A stretch of 61,074 nucleotides of DNA from Rhodospirillales bacterium (lineage in GTDB: Bacteria > Pseudomonadota > Alphaproteobacteria > Rhodospirillales > Casp-alpha2), in contig JABJGO010000002.1 in assembly GCA_018662225.1 (NCBI GenBank), positions 1-61,074 of the forward strand, written 5' to 3'. Each line of letters starts with the position of its first letter. The stretch's first letter is position 1. Under the pieces are notes generated by a model that searched no databases, was not told the DNA's origin, and saw only the letters and a list, made by a program, of their open reading frames with translations. Shown here in pieces: positions 36,640 to 44,692 of the stretch. A program made the translations under genes and the position numbers.

Positions 36640-37197
36640 TTAATACACACCCGGTTCCGCCGTAGCTGCGGACCAGTCCGGGGTGAATTGCAGGATCTGT
36701 GAATCGCCCGGAATCATATGGGCGAATAGATGGTTGTGCCAATAGGTGGCCTGCCATTCGTCAGATGTTTCATCCAGCATACGGACTGTGCACGGCAACG
36801 TGTATTTCTGATTCTTCTCATCAAACAGCACCGTGGCGCTTCCAGCCGATAGCAGGTTTCCCGCTGCTGATGATCCAGGCCCAAACAACGCCGTAAACTG
36901 ATCAGAAAATTCCATGGGATGCTGATAATAATTTTCGGCCATAAATTTGAGCGCTGTCTCAAATCTATTTTTCGGATCGCCTGTACGTTTGATCATATGT
37001 CGAAACTCTTTGGTGATATCTTTCGACTCTTTTCGAACCAGAACAATGGTCACGCCTTCATAGGCCGTGTCCGTACCACCAACCACCACGTCCGGGCGGG
37101 CCGCTTGTGTGGGTTGGCCGTTCATATGACGAATGGAATGTTGCCGTAGGCGGCATTGCCAGCCCAGGAAGTGTTTTTTTATGGTATCTGTGGTCAC
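36640..37197 (-). CDS. Hypothetical protein within the M24/nitrilase module
   Basis: A 185-residue soluble protein with no recognised domain. It has a basic N-terminus, then PDVVVGGTDTAYEGVTIVLVRK, and a C-terminal part with WQATYWHNHLFAHMIPGD, whose histidines could bind metal or substrate. It starts four bases downstream of the nitrilase-family gene and lies 46 bases before the M24 gene, so it is co-transcribed. Its tight placement between two hydrolases suggests a part in the same conversion. Start at ATG 37197 is assumed. Confidence 0.6.
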   Translation of the reverse strand: MTTDTIKKHFLGWQCRLRQHSIRHMNGQPTQAARPDVVVGGTDTAYEGVTIVLVRKESKDITKEFRHMIKRTGDPKNRFETALKFMAENYYQHPMEFSDQFTALFGPGSSAAGNLLSAGSATVLFDEKNQKYTLPCTVRMLDETSDEWQATYWHNHLFAHMIPGDSQILQFTPDWSAATAEPGVY

Positions 37198-37201
37198 GTG
37201 T

Positions 37202-38059
37202 TTATTCGCCTGCCTTTAGTGTCAGATTAGCCGCATCCGGGTTTTGATAATCCCGGTCGTGGTTGAGGGCCGGTACCTTGGCCCGCGCCACATCCACGTT
37301 GTTCAAATCGATCTCGGCGATGATCACATCTTCGTTTTCGCCACTGCCATCAGCCAGAACTTCGCCCCACGGATCGATAATCAACGAATGGCCGTAAGTT
37401 ACCGCCCGGCCGTGTTCACCGCTTTGGCAAGGCGCTATGACGTAGCACCCCGTCTCAATCGCCCGCGCCCGGCATAAGGTGTGCCAGTGGGCCTGTCCCG
37501 TTGTCCGCATAAAGGCGGCTGGGATGGCCAGGATCTGAGCCCCGGCATGGGCCAGGGAGCGGTACAAATAGGCAAACCGCAGATCGTAACAGATGCTCAG
37601 CCCCACTTGACCGAAGGGTGTTGAAGTAACAACAGCTTCGGTGCCTGGCTCAAATCGATCTGATTCCCGGTAACTTTCGCCGTTGCCGAGTTCCACATCA
37701 AACATGTGTATCTTGTCATAACGCGCAGCAATTTCACCATCAGGCGACATAACGAATGTGCGGTTGCGCAGACGTGCCCCGCCATCATTAATCCCGAGCG
37801 ATCCCAGCATGATCCACGCGCCCGTGTCCTGGGCGACCTTTTGATAGATCGGCAATGCCGGGTGATCAGCCTCAGCAACCGCGCCGGTTTCCAGGCCACC
37901 TTCCCCCACATGCAGGCAGGAAAAGAATTCCGGCAAGGCAATCAGGTCGGCGCCCTTGTCACGGGCTTTGTGAACCAAATCCACAGATCGGGCGATGGTG
38001 GCCGTCATGTCGGGTCCGGCACAGTTCTGCACACAGGCAGCTTTGAATGCGTCAGTCAT
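37202..38059 (-). CDS. Carbon-nitrogen hydrolase (nitrilase superfamily)
   Basis: A 285-residue amidase of the nitrilase superfamily. The Glu-Lys-Cys triad can be placed: Glu in LIALPEFF (about 44), Lys in ARYDKIHMFD (about 116) and Cys in GLSICYDLRF (about 154). The sequence is near the Nit2/omega-amidase and N-carbamoyl amidohydrolase branch. Cytoplasmic. It would hydrolyse an amide or N-carbamoyl intermediate, perhaps one produced by the oxidoreductase or the M24 enzyme of the same operon. The next gene begins four bases after its stop. Substrate unknown. Confidence 0.88.
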   Translation of the reverse strand: MTDAFKAACVQNCAGPDMTATIARSVDLVHKARDKGADLIALPEFFSCLHVGEGGLETGAVAEADHPALPIYQKVAQDTGAWIMLGSLGINDGGARLRNRTFVMSPDGEIAARYDKIHMFDVELGNGESYRESDRFEPGTEAVVTSTPFGQVGLSICYDLRFAYLYRSLAHAGAQILAIPAAFMRTTGQAHWHTLCRARAIETGCYVIAPCQSGEHGRAVTYGHSLIIDPWGEVLADGSGENEDVIIAEIDLNNVDVARAKVPALNHDRDYQNPDAANLTLKAGE

Positions 38060-38081
38060 GTTCGTTTCTCATATTCTGGTC

Positions 38082-39380
38082 TCATGAGCCTTCTACAATG
38101 TCTTTCCAACGATACCACAAATTCACGAAAGGCAAACCAAGGGGAATGAACGGATGGAACGCCACGCGGGGGAAATCCATAGGATCGAACCCGGTATTGC
38201 CCTCGGCGCGTCCCAAAACCTTGTTTGCCACTCGCCACCCCAGATAAGGGGCCATGGCCACGCCGGAGCCGGAATACCCCATAGCATAAAATACACCGTC
38301 ATTATCGCGGCCAATCCGGGGTAGGTGATCCTTGGTAAAACCCAATGTGCCGAGCCAGGAATGGCTGATCTTCACATCACCCAATTGGGGTAAAATGCCG
38401 GTCAGTAAATCCTTCAAAATAAGGCCACTGCGCGCCGTATTGATATGGTTGAGCGCTGCCCGTGCGCCCAGCAGAATACGCTCACCATCCGGCGAAGGGC
38501 GGTAGTAACAATGCCGGGACCGTGTTTCCACGATCATGCGCTTGCTTGGAAATAATGCATCAACGATATCACGCCCCAGAGGTTCCGTGGCGATCATGTA
38601 ACTGGCGATTGGAATCAGGGATCGTTTCATTTGGGGAGCCGCAGCGGTGGTATATCCGTTTGTCGCCATCACGATCTCACCAGCGCGAATAACGCCGCGC
38701 GTGGTTTCGACCACATACTTGGTCTCGTCATGGCGGATACGCAGGACTTCGGTTTGCTCAAACACACCTGCACCCGCGTCACGGGCGATACGTAAAAGAC
38801 CATGGTGCAGCTTGGCCGGATGCAGTCCACCGTGCTCCAGGTAAACACAGCCGCCGTGATAGGCGTCGGTGGCAACCTCTTTATGCACATCCGCCTTCGC
38901 CACCATTTCAATGGGGACGCCCAGCTTGGCTCGCAAAATGTCAGCTTCCCGGGCGATGGCATCGTAATCCTGCGCGCGCCATGCGCCGCGGAACCGACCA
39001 CACCGGACAAAATCACATTCGATATTTTCTTCTTCTATCAGGTCGGTTGTATAGCTGAGCGCTAATTTCCCCTCACCCAGGACGGCCTCTGCCACATCTT
39101 CGCCGTATTGCCGCGCCACTTCCGTGAATGCCACCCGATGACCGCTGCCGATCATTCCGCCGTTTCGGGTACTGGCCCCGTAACCAGCCGCTTCTTTTTC
39201 CAACACGGCCACAGACCGTCCAGCACGGGCAAGGGTCATGGCGGTAGTCAGGCCCGTAAAACCGGCTCCCACGACGAGTACATCGATATCGGTCGGCAAC
39301 GCGAGGGTCGCGCCAACACTATTGTCTGCGGGTCGTGGTGTGCGCGGTACGCTATCCCACCACCAGGGACTCTGTTTCAT
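38082..39380 (-). CDS. FAD-dependent amine oxidoreductase (DAO family)
   Basis: A 432-residue flavoprotein. A W-rich N-terminus (PWWWDSVP) precedes the dinucleotide fold VLVVGAGFTGLTTAMTLARAG (about 35-55), and STRNGGMIGSG (about 71-81) follows, the pattern of gamma-glutamylputrescine oxidase (PuuB) and related amine oxidases. The C-terminal GTLGFTKDHLPRIG...YAMGYSGSGVAMAPYLG completes the FAD site. It oxidises a secondary or primary amine; the substrate is unknown. First gene of the minus-strand module (oxidoreductase, nitrilase, unknown, M24). The start faces an AT-rich 375-base gap containing repeated palindromes. Confidence 0.85.
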   Translation of the reverse strand: MKQSPWWWDSVPRTPRPADNSVGATLALPTDIDVLVVGAGFTGLTTAMTLARAGRSVAVLEKEAAGYGASTRNGGMIGSGHRVAFTEVARQYGEDVAEAVLGEGKLALSYTTDLIEEENIECDFVRCGRFRGAWRAQDYDAIAREADILRAKLGVPIEMVAKADVHKEVATDAYHGGCVYLEHGGLHPAKLHHGLLRIARDAGAGVFEQTEVLRIRHDETKYVVETTRGVIRAGEIVMATNGYTTAAAPQMKRSLIPIASYMIATEPLGRDIVDALFPSKRMIVETRSRHCYYRPSPDGERILLGARAALNHINTARSGLILKDLLTGILPQLGDVKISHSWLGTLGFTKDHLPRIGRDNDGVFYAMGYSGSGVAMAPYLGWRVANKVLGRAEGNTGFDPMDFPRVAFHPFIPLGLPFVNLWYRWKDIVEGS

Positions 39381-39507
39381 TTATAGGCTCACTTGGCGTG
39401 AAAACACGGGGTTTTGTCAGGATTTTTCACAATAATTTCACATAATATTGTTTTCGTATCAAAATATATCTGAATTAAATAAAAATTATTCTCTTTGTTA
39501 TCAATAG

Positions 39508-39584
39508 ATTACAGTAAAAACATCATTTATGATGGTAGATGCTCACTTTTTCTATTGCATTCAATAAAAATCACATTACAGTAA
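39508..39584. promoter_or_regulatory. Pair of TTACAGTAA palindromes in an AT-rich gap
   Basis: The 375-base gap 39381-39755 has no protein gene and is strikingly AT-rich. TTACAGTAA, a palindrome around a central base, occurs at 39509-39517 and again at 39576-39584, 67 bases apart (within a shared ATTACAGTAA). Further TTACAA half-sites lie at about 39587-39602, and an ATTTCACA direct repeat lies nearer the oxidoreductase start (39424-39443). They are positioned to control the minus-strand oxidoreductase module or the candidate sRNA. The regulator is unknown. Confidence 0.45.
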
Positions 39585-39644
39585 CCTTACAACAGCTTAC
39601 AATAACCTTGCATTAGCCTCCCTGAGATTAATTGTATAGAATCG

Positions 39645-39744
39645 TAAATAGGTCTTTGGTTTTTTATAAGCCGCTAACCCCCCAAGTAGCCTGACCTATT
39701 TATGTTACGGGCGGTCCCTTCCAAGGGGCCGCCCGAACTTTTTT
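39645..39744 (+). ncRNA. Candidate small RNA ending in an orphan terminator
   Basis: TAAATAGGTC (39645-39654) pairs perfectly with GACCTATTTA (39693-39702). It is followed by a strong hairpin CGGGCGGTCCC (39708-39718) / GGGGCCGCCCG (39725-39735) and six Ts (39739-39744). No plus-strand gene precedes it for over 4 kb, so this terminator needs another transcript. TATAGA (39635-39640) is a reasonable -10 box that would start transcription at the first stem; a matching -35 is weak. The hairpin also lies just after the minus-strand flavoprotein gene, but that strand has no T-run. Confidence 0.5.
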
Positions 39745-39755
39745 GAATTACCCGA

Positions 39756-42170
39756 TCATCCCCGCATCTGTGCAGCATCCGGATCAAACAGCGGTGCCGT
39801 AAAGATGGTCGCAGGACGCCGGTTACCCAGAATTTCGATTTCGAATGCGGCACCGTCCACAGCCATTTCACGTGGCACGAAGCCCATGGCAACAGATTTT
39901 TTGCTGTAATGCGCATAGCCGCCCGAAGTCACAAATCCGACCACATCGTCACCCAGCCAAATGGGTTCATCCGCCACCACATCGGCGTCCAGCGCATCAA
40001 CCACCATGGTCACGAGCTTACGGGCAGGTGGATTTTCCTGATCGGCCACGGCGGCATCACGACCAATGAAATCGTTTTTCTCGGTCTTCACAAACCGATC
40101 AAGGCCTGTTTCCGCCGGGGTGTAATCGGGTTTGTATTCCCGCATCCATGATCCAAACGATTTTTCCAACCTGAGTGACATCATGGCCCGCATGCCAAAC
40201 GGACGCATGCCAAGATCGGCACCTGCCGCCACAAGGGCTTCATACAGCGCGATCTGATGATTGGGCGTGACGTAAATCTCGTAACCGAGAGCACCGGTGT
40301 AGCTGACCCTACACACAATGGCGGGGACCATGCCCACTTCCATTTCGCCCACGCTCAGAAACGGGAAGGCTTCGTTGGAAACATCGTTGCGCGTGACCTT
40401 CTCCATCACCTTGCGGGCATTGGGCCCTGCGACCTGCAAACCAATACGGGTGTCAGAGACATTTTCCACGGCCACACCACTTTCGGGCAGATGATCCAGG
40501 AACCACCGCATATGGAAGGCTTGCGCCCCATAGGATGCGGTTAGCTGAATACGTCCAGGCCCCAACCGCGATATGGTGAAATCACCCATCAGCTTGCCAC
40601 TGGGATTCAACATAGCCGATAGCGTCATGCGACCTTGTTTGGGCACCCGGTTGGTCAGAAGATAATTCAGCCAGCTTTCTGCATCCGGGCCGGTGAACTC
40701 GTACTTGCCGAAATTGTGAACCTCATTGAGACCAACGGCTTCGCGTACCGCGCGACATTCTTCCCCAATGGTATCAAACGCATTAGAGCGTCGGAACGTA
40801 GGGATCTCGTAAGGCTCTTCACCTTCAGGTGCGAAATAGTTCACGGCTTCCATACCGTACATGGCCCCGAACACAGCGTTCTGACTTTTCCAGACACCAT
40901 ACATCGGCGTGGTCTTTAGGGGGCGGCCTGCGGGCAGTTCTTCATTGGGATAACCCACCGCAAACCGGCGTTGATAGTTCTGCACCACCGTGTCGCGGGT
41001 GTATGAGCGCGAGCAATAGTCACCGAAACGCGCCACATCCATGGCAAACACATCACAAGATGCCTCGCCATCCACCATCCATTCAGCCACCGTTTTACCA
41101 ACGCCGCCGCCCTGGCTGAACCCGGCCATCACGGCACAAGCAGTCCAGTACCCGGGCACGCCCGGTACCGGGCCGACCAGCGGATTACCATCGGGCGCAA
41201 AGGTAAACGGCCCATTGATGATGGTCTTGATACCGGCGTGCTCCAGACAAGGATAACGGTGATAAGCCATTTCAAGGGACTCACTGATACGATCCAGTTT
41301 GTTTTCAAGCAACTCGTGGCCAAATTCCCAGGGTGTGTTGTCCAATTGCCAGGGTTCGCACCGCTGCTCATACGTACCCAGGACCAAACCACGGCCTTCC
41401 TGACGGAAATAGCTCTCGCCCGTCGGATCCATCACATGAGGCAGTTCCGTTTCGCGCTCGTACACTTCCGGGATATCGTCGGTCACAATATATTGATGTT
41501 CCATGGGCAACAGTGGCAGGTACACGCCCGCCATCTCGTTCACTTCACGGGCCCACAAGCCACCGGCGTTGATCACATAATCCGTATGCACGGTGCCTTC
41601 TTCGGTGACCACGTCCCAGGTGGAATCACCGCGCGGGTTCAATTCCAGCACCCGGTTGCGCAAATAAATTTCAGCGCCTTGTATTTTCGCTGCCTTGGCA
41701 TAGGCATGGGTGGTGCCGGACGGGTCCAGGTGACCATCCAACGGGTCATACATGCCGCCGATCACGCCATCGGTGTTCATGACCGGGCAAAGCTCTTTGA
41801 TCTCGGCCAAATCTACCAAGCGCGTATCCAACCCCATGTGCTGATGTTTGGCATGTTCAGCCTTAAGGTAGTCCATACGGTCTTCGTCACTGGCCAGCGT
41901 GATACCGCCCACGTGATGCAGGCCACAGGATTGCCCGCTGATTTCTTCCAGTTCTTTATACAGCTTGATTGTGTAGCCCTGAAGGGCCGCCATGTTGGTA
42001 TCAGCGTTCAGGGTGTGAAACCCACCCGCCGCATGCCAGGTAGAGCCCGACGTGAGTTCAGAACGCTCAATCAGCACCACGTCTTTCCATCCCATCTTGG
42101 TCAGATGGTAAAGAACACTGCACCCCACAACACCGCCGCCGATAACGACAACCTGTACACGCGATTTCAT
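39756..42170 (-). CDS. Dimethylglycine dehydrogenase-like FAD/folate enzyme
   Basis: An 804-residue two-part enzyme. The N-terminal FAD oxidase domain (about 1-390) starts VVVIGGGVVGCSVLYHLTKMG and has GSTWHAAG near residue 45, the histidine to which FAD is covalently bound in dimethylglycine and sarcosine dehydrogenases. The C-terminal half (about 430-795) is a GcvT-like folate-binding domain that captures the one-carbon unit on tetrahydrofolate. It should demethylate N,N-dimethylglycine to sarcosine; sarcosine dehydrogenase is an alternative. I chose ATG 42170, eight bases after AGGGAG, over an upstream GTG. Last gene of the sarcosine oxidase strand, 94 bases after azlD. Confidence 0.85.
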   Translation of the reverse strand: MKSRVQVVVIGGGVVGCSVLYHLTKMGWKDVVLIERSELTSGSTWHAAGGFHTLNADTNMAALQGYTIKLYKELEEISGQSCGLHHVGGITLASDEDRMDYLKAEHAKHQHMGLDTRLVDLAEIKELCPVMNTDGVIGGMYDPLDGHLDPSGTTHAYAKAAKIQGAEIYLRNRVLELNPRGDSTWDVVTEEGTVHTDYVINAGGLWAREVNEMAGVYLPLLPMEHQYIVTDDIPEVYERETELPHVMDPTGESYFRQEGRGLVLGTYEQRCEPWQLDNTPWEFGHELLENKLDRISESLEMAYHRYPCLEHAGIKTIINGPFTFAPDGNPLVGPVPGVPGYWTACAVMAGFSQGGGVGKTVAEWMVDGEASCDVFAMDVARFGDYCSRSYTRDTVVQNYQRRFAVGYPNEELPAGRPLKTTPMYGVWKSQNAVFGAMYGMEAVNYFAPEGEEPYEIPTFRRSNAFDTIGEECRAVREAVGLNEVHNFGKYEFTGPDAESWLNYLLTNRVPKQGRMTLSAMLNPSGKLMGDFTISRLGPGRIQLTASYGAQAFHMRWFLDHLPESGVAVENVSDTRIGLQVAGPNARKVMEKVTRNDVSNEAFPFLSVGEMEVGMVPAIVCRVSYTGALGYEIYVTPNHQIALYEALVAAGADLGMRPFGMRAMMSLRLEKSFGSWMREYKPDYTPAETGLDRFVKTEKNDFIGRDAAVADQENPPARKLVTMVVDALDADVVADEPIWLGDDVVGFVTSGGYAHYSKKSVAMGFVPREMAVDGAAFEIEILGNRRPATIFTAPLFDPDAAQMRG

Positions 42171-42264
42171 ATAACACACTCCCTGATTAGGGTAATGATT
42201 ATGACCGCTGCTGCTGTAGGTTCAAGGATCGTAGTGCCCGGCGAGCATGAAAAATTTTGGTTGT

Positions 42265-42618
42265 TCAAGCGACCCCGTAACCGCGCCACAAGGCAATGGC
42301 CACAAATGTCAAAAAGGCGACCACCGTTCCGGTTTCGGATGTACGCTTAAACAGAAAGATCACGCCAAACCCGCAAGCAACCGGTATCAGCTTATCCAGC
42401 AACGGAACTTCGGCTAAACTACCTTCGGGCAGGATCAACATGCGGGCAATAAATCCTGCCAATACGGCGTAGGCAACGCACGCGAACCAACGTGATAGCT
42501 TGCTGTCGGGATGCAAACGGCTGGCAATGATCATGCCGAGGCCACGCCAGAAATAGGTCGCCGCCACCGACGCGCCCACAATGATCCAGATTGAAACCCC
42601 CATCATGTCTTGTGTCAT
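42265..42618 (-). CDS. azlD: AzlD family membrane protein
   Basis: A 117-residue protein of three or four membrane helices (SIWIIVGASVAATYFWRG at the start, then LIPVACGFGVIFLF near residue 80). It matches the AzlD subunit of branched-chain amino acid exporters. Start ATG 42618 overlaps the azlC stop by four bases (ATGA); the longer frame to 42696 would read back into azlC. AzlC and AzlD form one exporter. In this operon the exported solute may be an amino acid made by betaine or sarcosine breakdown, such as glycine, which is speculative. Confidence 0.8.
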   Translation of the reverse strand: MTQDMMGVSIWIIVGASVAATYFWRGLGMIIASRLHPDSKLSRWFACVAYAVLAGFIARMLILPEGSLAEVPLLDKLIPVACGFGVIFLFKRTSETGTVVAFLTFVAIALWRGYGVA

Positions 42619-43319
42619 GCCGCGCGACCTTTCAGGTACGCATCCACACCAAACGCGGCTGAACCAGCGATCAGGCCGGTTAGCGGCAAACCCCAATCGG
42701 GCGATACCATATGCATGGGTGGCCCCATAGCCGCACCCGCAATCAACGACAGCACACCGGCGCGCTGACGAACACTGGCGAACACCATGGCAAAGAATGC
42801 GGGGCTCAAAAATACAAGGCTGAGCGTCAGCGGGCGTGGTAACACAGCGGCCAGTTCATGACCGAGCACCGTTCCCGCCGTGGCCCCAACCATACACATC
42901 ATGGAAAACCCCACGTAATAGGGCACGCGGTCTTCCTGCGGCATGGATGGCCAACGTTGCAAAGCCATGGCCCAGGGGGTCAGCGTGACCAACTGGGCAA
43001 ACAATAATCGCCTGATCCATGAAACACGCCAGTTCGTCAAATAGGGCGTAATAGCCAATGTCATAGGCAGAAACCGGGCGTTGGCTACGCTAACGGCCAG
43101 TGCGATGGCAAATACAGGGGCGCCAAATGCCACCATCTCCACCATGACCATCTGGCCCGGCAATCCCCAGATACCAATCGTCGTGACAATGGTCGGCAGC
43201 AGATCAAGTGAGGCCTCGCTAGCCAGAGTGCCGAACCCAACCATGGATGAGAACAACACCAGTGCTGGCAAACCACACGCGGACATAAAACCGCGCCGGA
43301 ATGGCGAGCTTTCGGTCAT
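42615..43319 (-). CDS. azlC: AzlC family permease
   Basis: A 234-residue membrane protein. The opening SPFRRGFMSACGLPALVLFSSMVGFGTLASEAS is typical of AzlC, followed by further helices including GQMVMVEMVAFGAPVFAIALAVSVANARFLPMTLAI, where the conserved NxRxLPM motif occurs. The true start is ATG 43319, which overlaps the TauE/SafE stop by four bases; an apparent 408-residue frame upstream is an artefact through the permease gene. Partner of AzlD. Part of the sarcosine oxidase transcription unit by spacing. Confidence 0.85.
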   Translation of the reverse strand: MTESSPFRRGFMSACGLPALVLFSSMVGFGTLASEASLDLLPTIVTTIGIWGLPGQMVMVEMVAFGAPVFAIALAVSVANARFLPMTLAITPYLTNWRVSWIRRLLFAQLVTLTPWAMALQRWPSMPQEDRVPYYVGFSMMCMVGATAGTVLGHELAAVLPRPLTLSLVFLSPAFFAMVFASVRQRAGVLSLIAGAAMGPPMHMVSPDWGLPLTGLIAGSAAFGVDAYLKGRAA

Positions 43320-44068
43320 GCGAAATACGCTCGCCTGATCAGGTTCAGGCCAATGACCAGTAGGATGATGAGCAGCACCCGTTGAAACAGCTCTTGTGAG
43401 ATACGGTAACGAATGTGTTGGCCGATCCAGATCCCCAGCATGGCGGGTACACATGCGACCAGTGACAACAGCGCATTGCCTTCGTGAATCATCCCGTTGT
43501 ACGCGTAAAGCACAGCCACCGGCACGGCGGCGGAACACCACACAACGCCCACGGTGCGAACAAATTCGTCTTTCTTCATGCCAATCATCAATAGGTACAT
43601 GCTGATGGGTGGCCCCCACACGGTGGATACACCGCCACTGAAGCCTGAAAAGACACCCATGCCGATGCCAACCGGCAATTCCATCTTTTTGGGTAACCGA
43701 GCCGAAGGATGCGCGAAACCGGTCACACAGAAAAATATGAGCAAACCACCAATCGCCGCGTACAGGCCTTGCGGCGACAGACTGGCCGCCACATGCACTC
43801 CGAAGCCAAGGCCTACCCATAAACTCAGGATCAAGGGCCATACACGGCGGATTTCAGCCTTGCCGCTACCGGATTCGTAGGCCTGCCAGACGTTGGTCAC
43901 CAAAATGGGGATAATCGCGATGCCCAACACTTCACGCGCCGGCAGAAACATGGTCATAAAGCCCACGCATACCAGCGGCAGGCCAAGACCAATTGCCCCT
44001 TTGACGATACCACCGGCCACCATAATCAGGGCGATCATGGCAAGCGTGGTGGGATCAAGGATGCTCAT
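43316..44068 (-). CDS. Sulfite exporter TauE/SafE family permease
   Basis: A 250-residue membrane protein with about eight helices and the family's two-fold repeat (IVKGAIGLGLPLVCVGFMTMFLP early, SGFSGGVSTVWGPPISMYLL near 130). TauE/SafE relatives export sulfite, sulfoacetate or other organic anions. It begins nine bases after soxG and overlaps azlC by four, so it belongs to the sarcosine oxidase operon, an unusual home. A taurine-type pathway (xsc, pta) lies 11 kb away, which could use sulfite export, but operon membership argues for a one-carbon or amino acid related cargo. Confidence 0.82.
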   Translation of the reverse strand: MSILDPTTLAMIALIMVAGGIVKGAIGLGLPLVCVGFMTMFLPAREVLGIAIIPILVTNVWQAYESGSGKAEIRRVWPLILSLWVGLGFGVHVAASLSPQGLYAAIGGLLIFFCVTGFAHPSARLPKKMELPVGIGMGVFSGFSGGVSTVWGPPISMYLLMIGMKKDEFVRTVGVVWCSAAVPVAVLYAYNGMIHEGNALLSLVACVPAMLGIWIGQHIRYRISQELFQRVLLIILLVIGLNLIRRAYFA

Positions 44069-44077
44069 GATCAGCTA

Positions 44078-44692
44078 TCAGGTAGCCGGGGTCTCAACCG
44101 AATAGCCAAATTCGCCAGCCGCATCTGTCAGCCATTCCCACATGTGCTGACCAAAAGCCCGGAACACATACACATCAAATGTATCTTCCGCCGGGCACGT
44201 GATCAGGGTGCCACACTGGGAAATAGCACTTTGTGCCGCGCGTCCCGGTGTGAAGACCTTTTTGTGGAAATCAAGTGGCGCACCCTTCATCAGAACCGTG
44301 CGCGCATTGGCACCGGACAGGCGAATAACAGTACGCCCGTGACTAACATCAATGATGGCGCCGCTATCGCCGCACGCATCACGAAAAGCCGCTTCCAGCA
44401 CACCAGAACCACGATTAGGACACACAGCCAACCAGCGTTCCGGGGCCAGCCAGACCAGCGACAGATCGCCAGAGGTGGCAATGTCACCCGGCGTGGTTGG
44501 CAAATCGCAACCACAGGCGGTTTTCACACCATCCGAGAAAGCCTTGTCATCTGGTTTGCCCGCCACATGAACAATGCTCAACGGACGCCGCTCTGAAAAT
44601 GCAACGGAAGGGCCACCATCCACAGTGGCACCGAAGGTGCCGGTTTCGTAAATCGCCGCCAGGGCGGAAACGCGTTCAGTTAAATCAACCAC
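44078..44692 (-). CDS. soxG: Sarcosine oxidase gamma subunit
   Basis: A 204-residue gamma subunit of heterotetrameric sarcosine oxidase, with a GcvT-like fold. Recognisable family segments are LVWLAPERWLAVCP (about 105-118) and VIDVSHGRTVIRLSGANART (about 137-156). I chose GTG 44692, which follows GGGGAG at good spacing and overlaps the soxA stop by eight bases. An ATG at 44716 would add eight residues. Completes the soxBDAG set, which oxidises sarcosine to glycine, hydrogen peroxide and 5,10-methylene-tetrahydrofolate. The TauE/SafE gene follows nine bases later. Confidence 0.9.
   Translation of the reverse strand: MVDLTERVSALAAIYETGTFGATVDGGPSVAFSERRPLSIVHVAGKPDDKAFSDGVKTACGCDLPTTPGDIATSGDLSLVWLAPERWLAVCPNRGSGVLEAAFRDACGDSGAIIDVSHGRTVIRLSGANARTVLMKGAPLDFHKKVFTPGRAAQSAISQCGTLITCPAEDTFDVYVFRAFGQHMWEWLTDAAGEFGYSVETPAT

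Noticed and set aside
41238-42350. 370-codon plus-strand open frame
   Set aside because: It is antisense to the dimethylglycine dehydrogenase-like gene, whose domains are clear. Its translation is rich in His, Arg and Phe, typical of an antisense shadow in GC-rich DNA.
43320-43841. N-terminal extension of AzlC by 174 codons
   Set aside because: The extra sequence reads through the TauE/SafE gene in another frame and looks non-biological. The AzlC family N-terminus begins at 43319 with an ATGA overlap.
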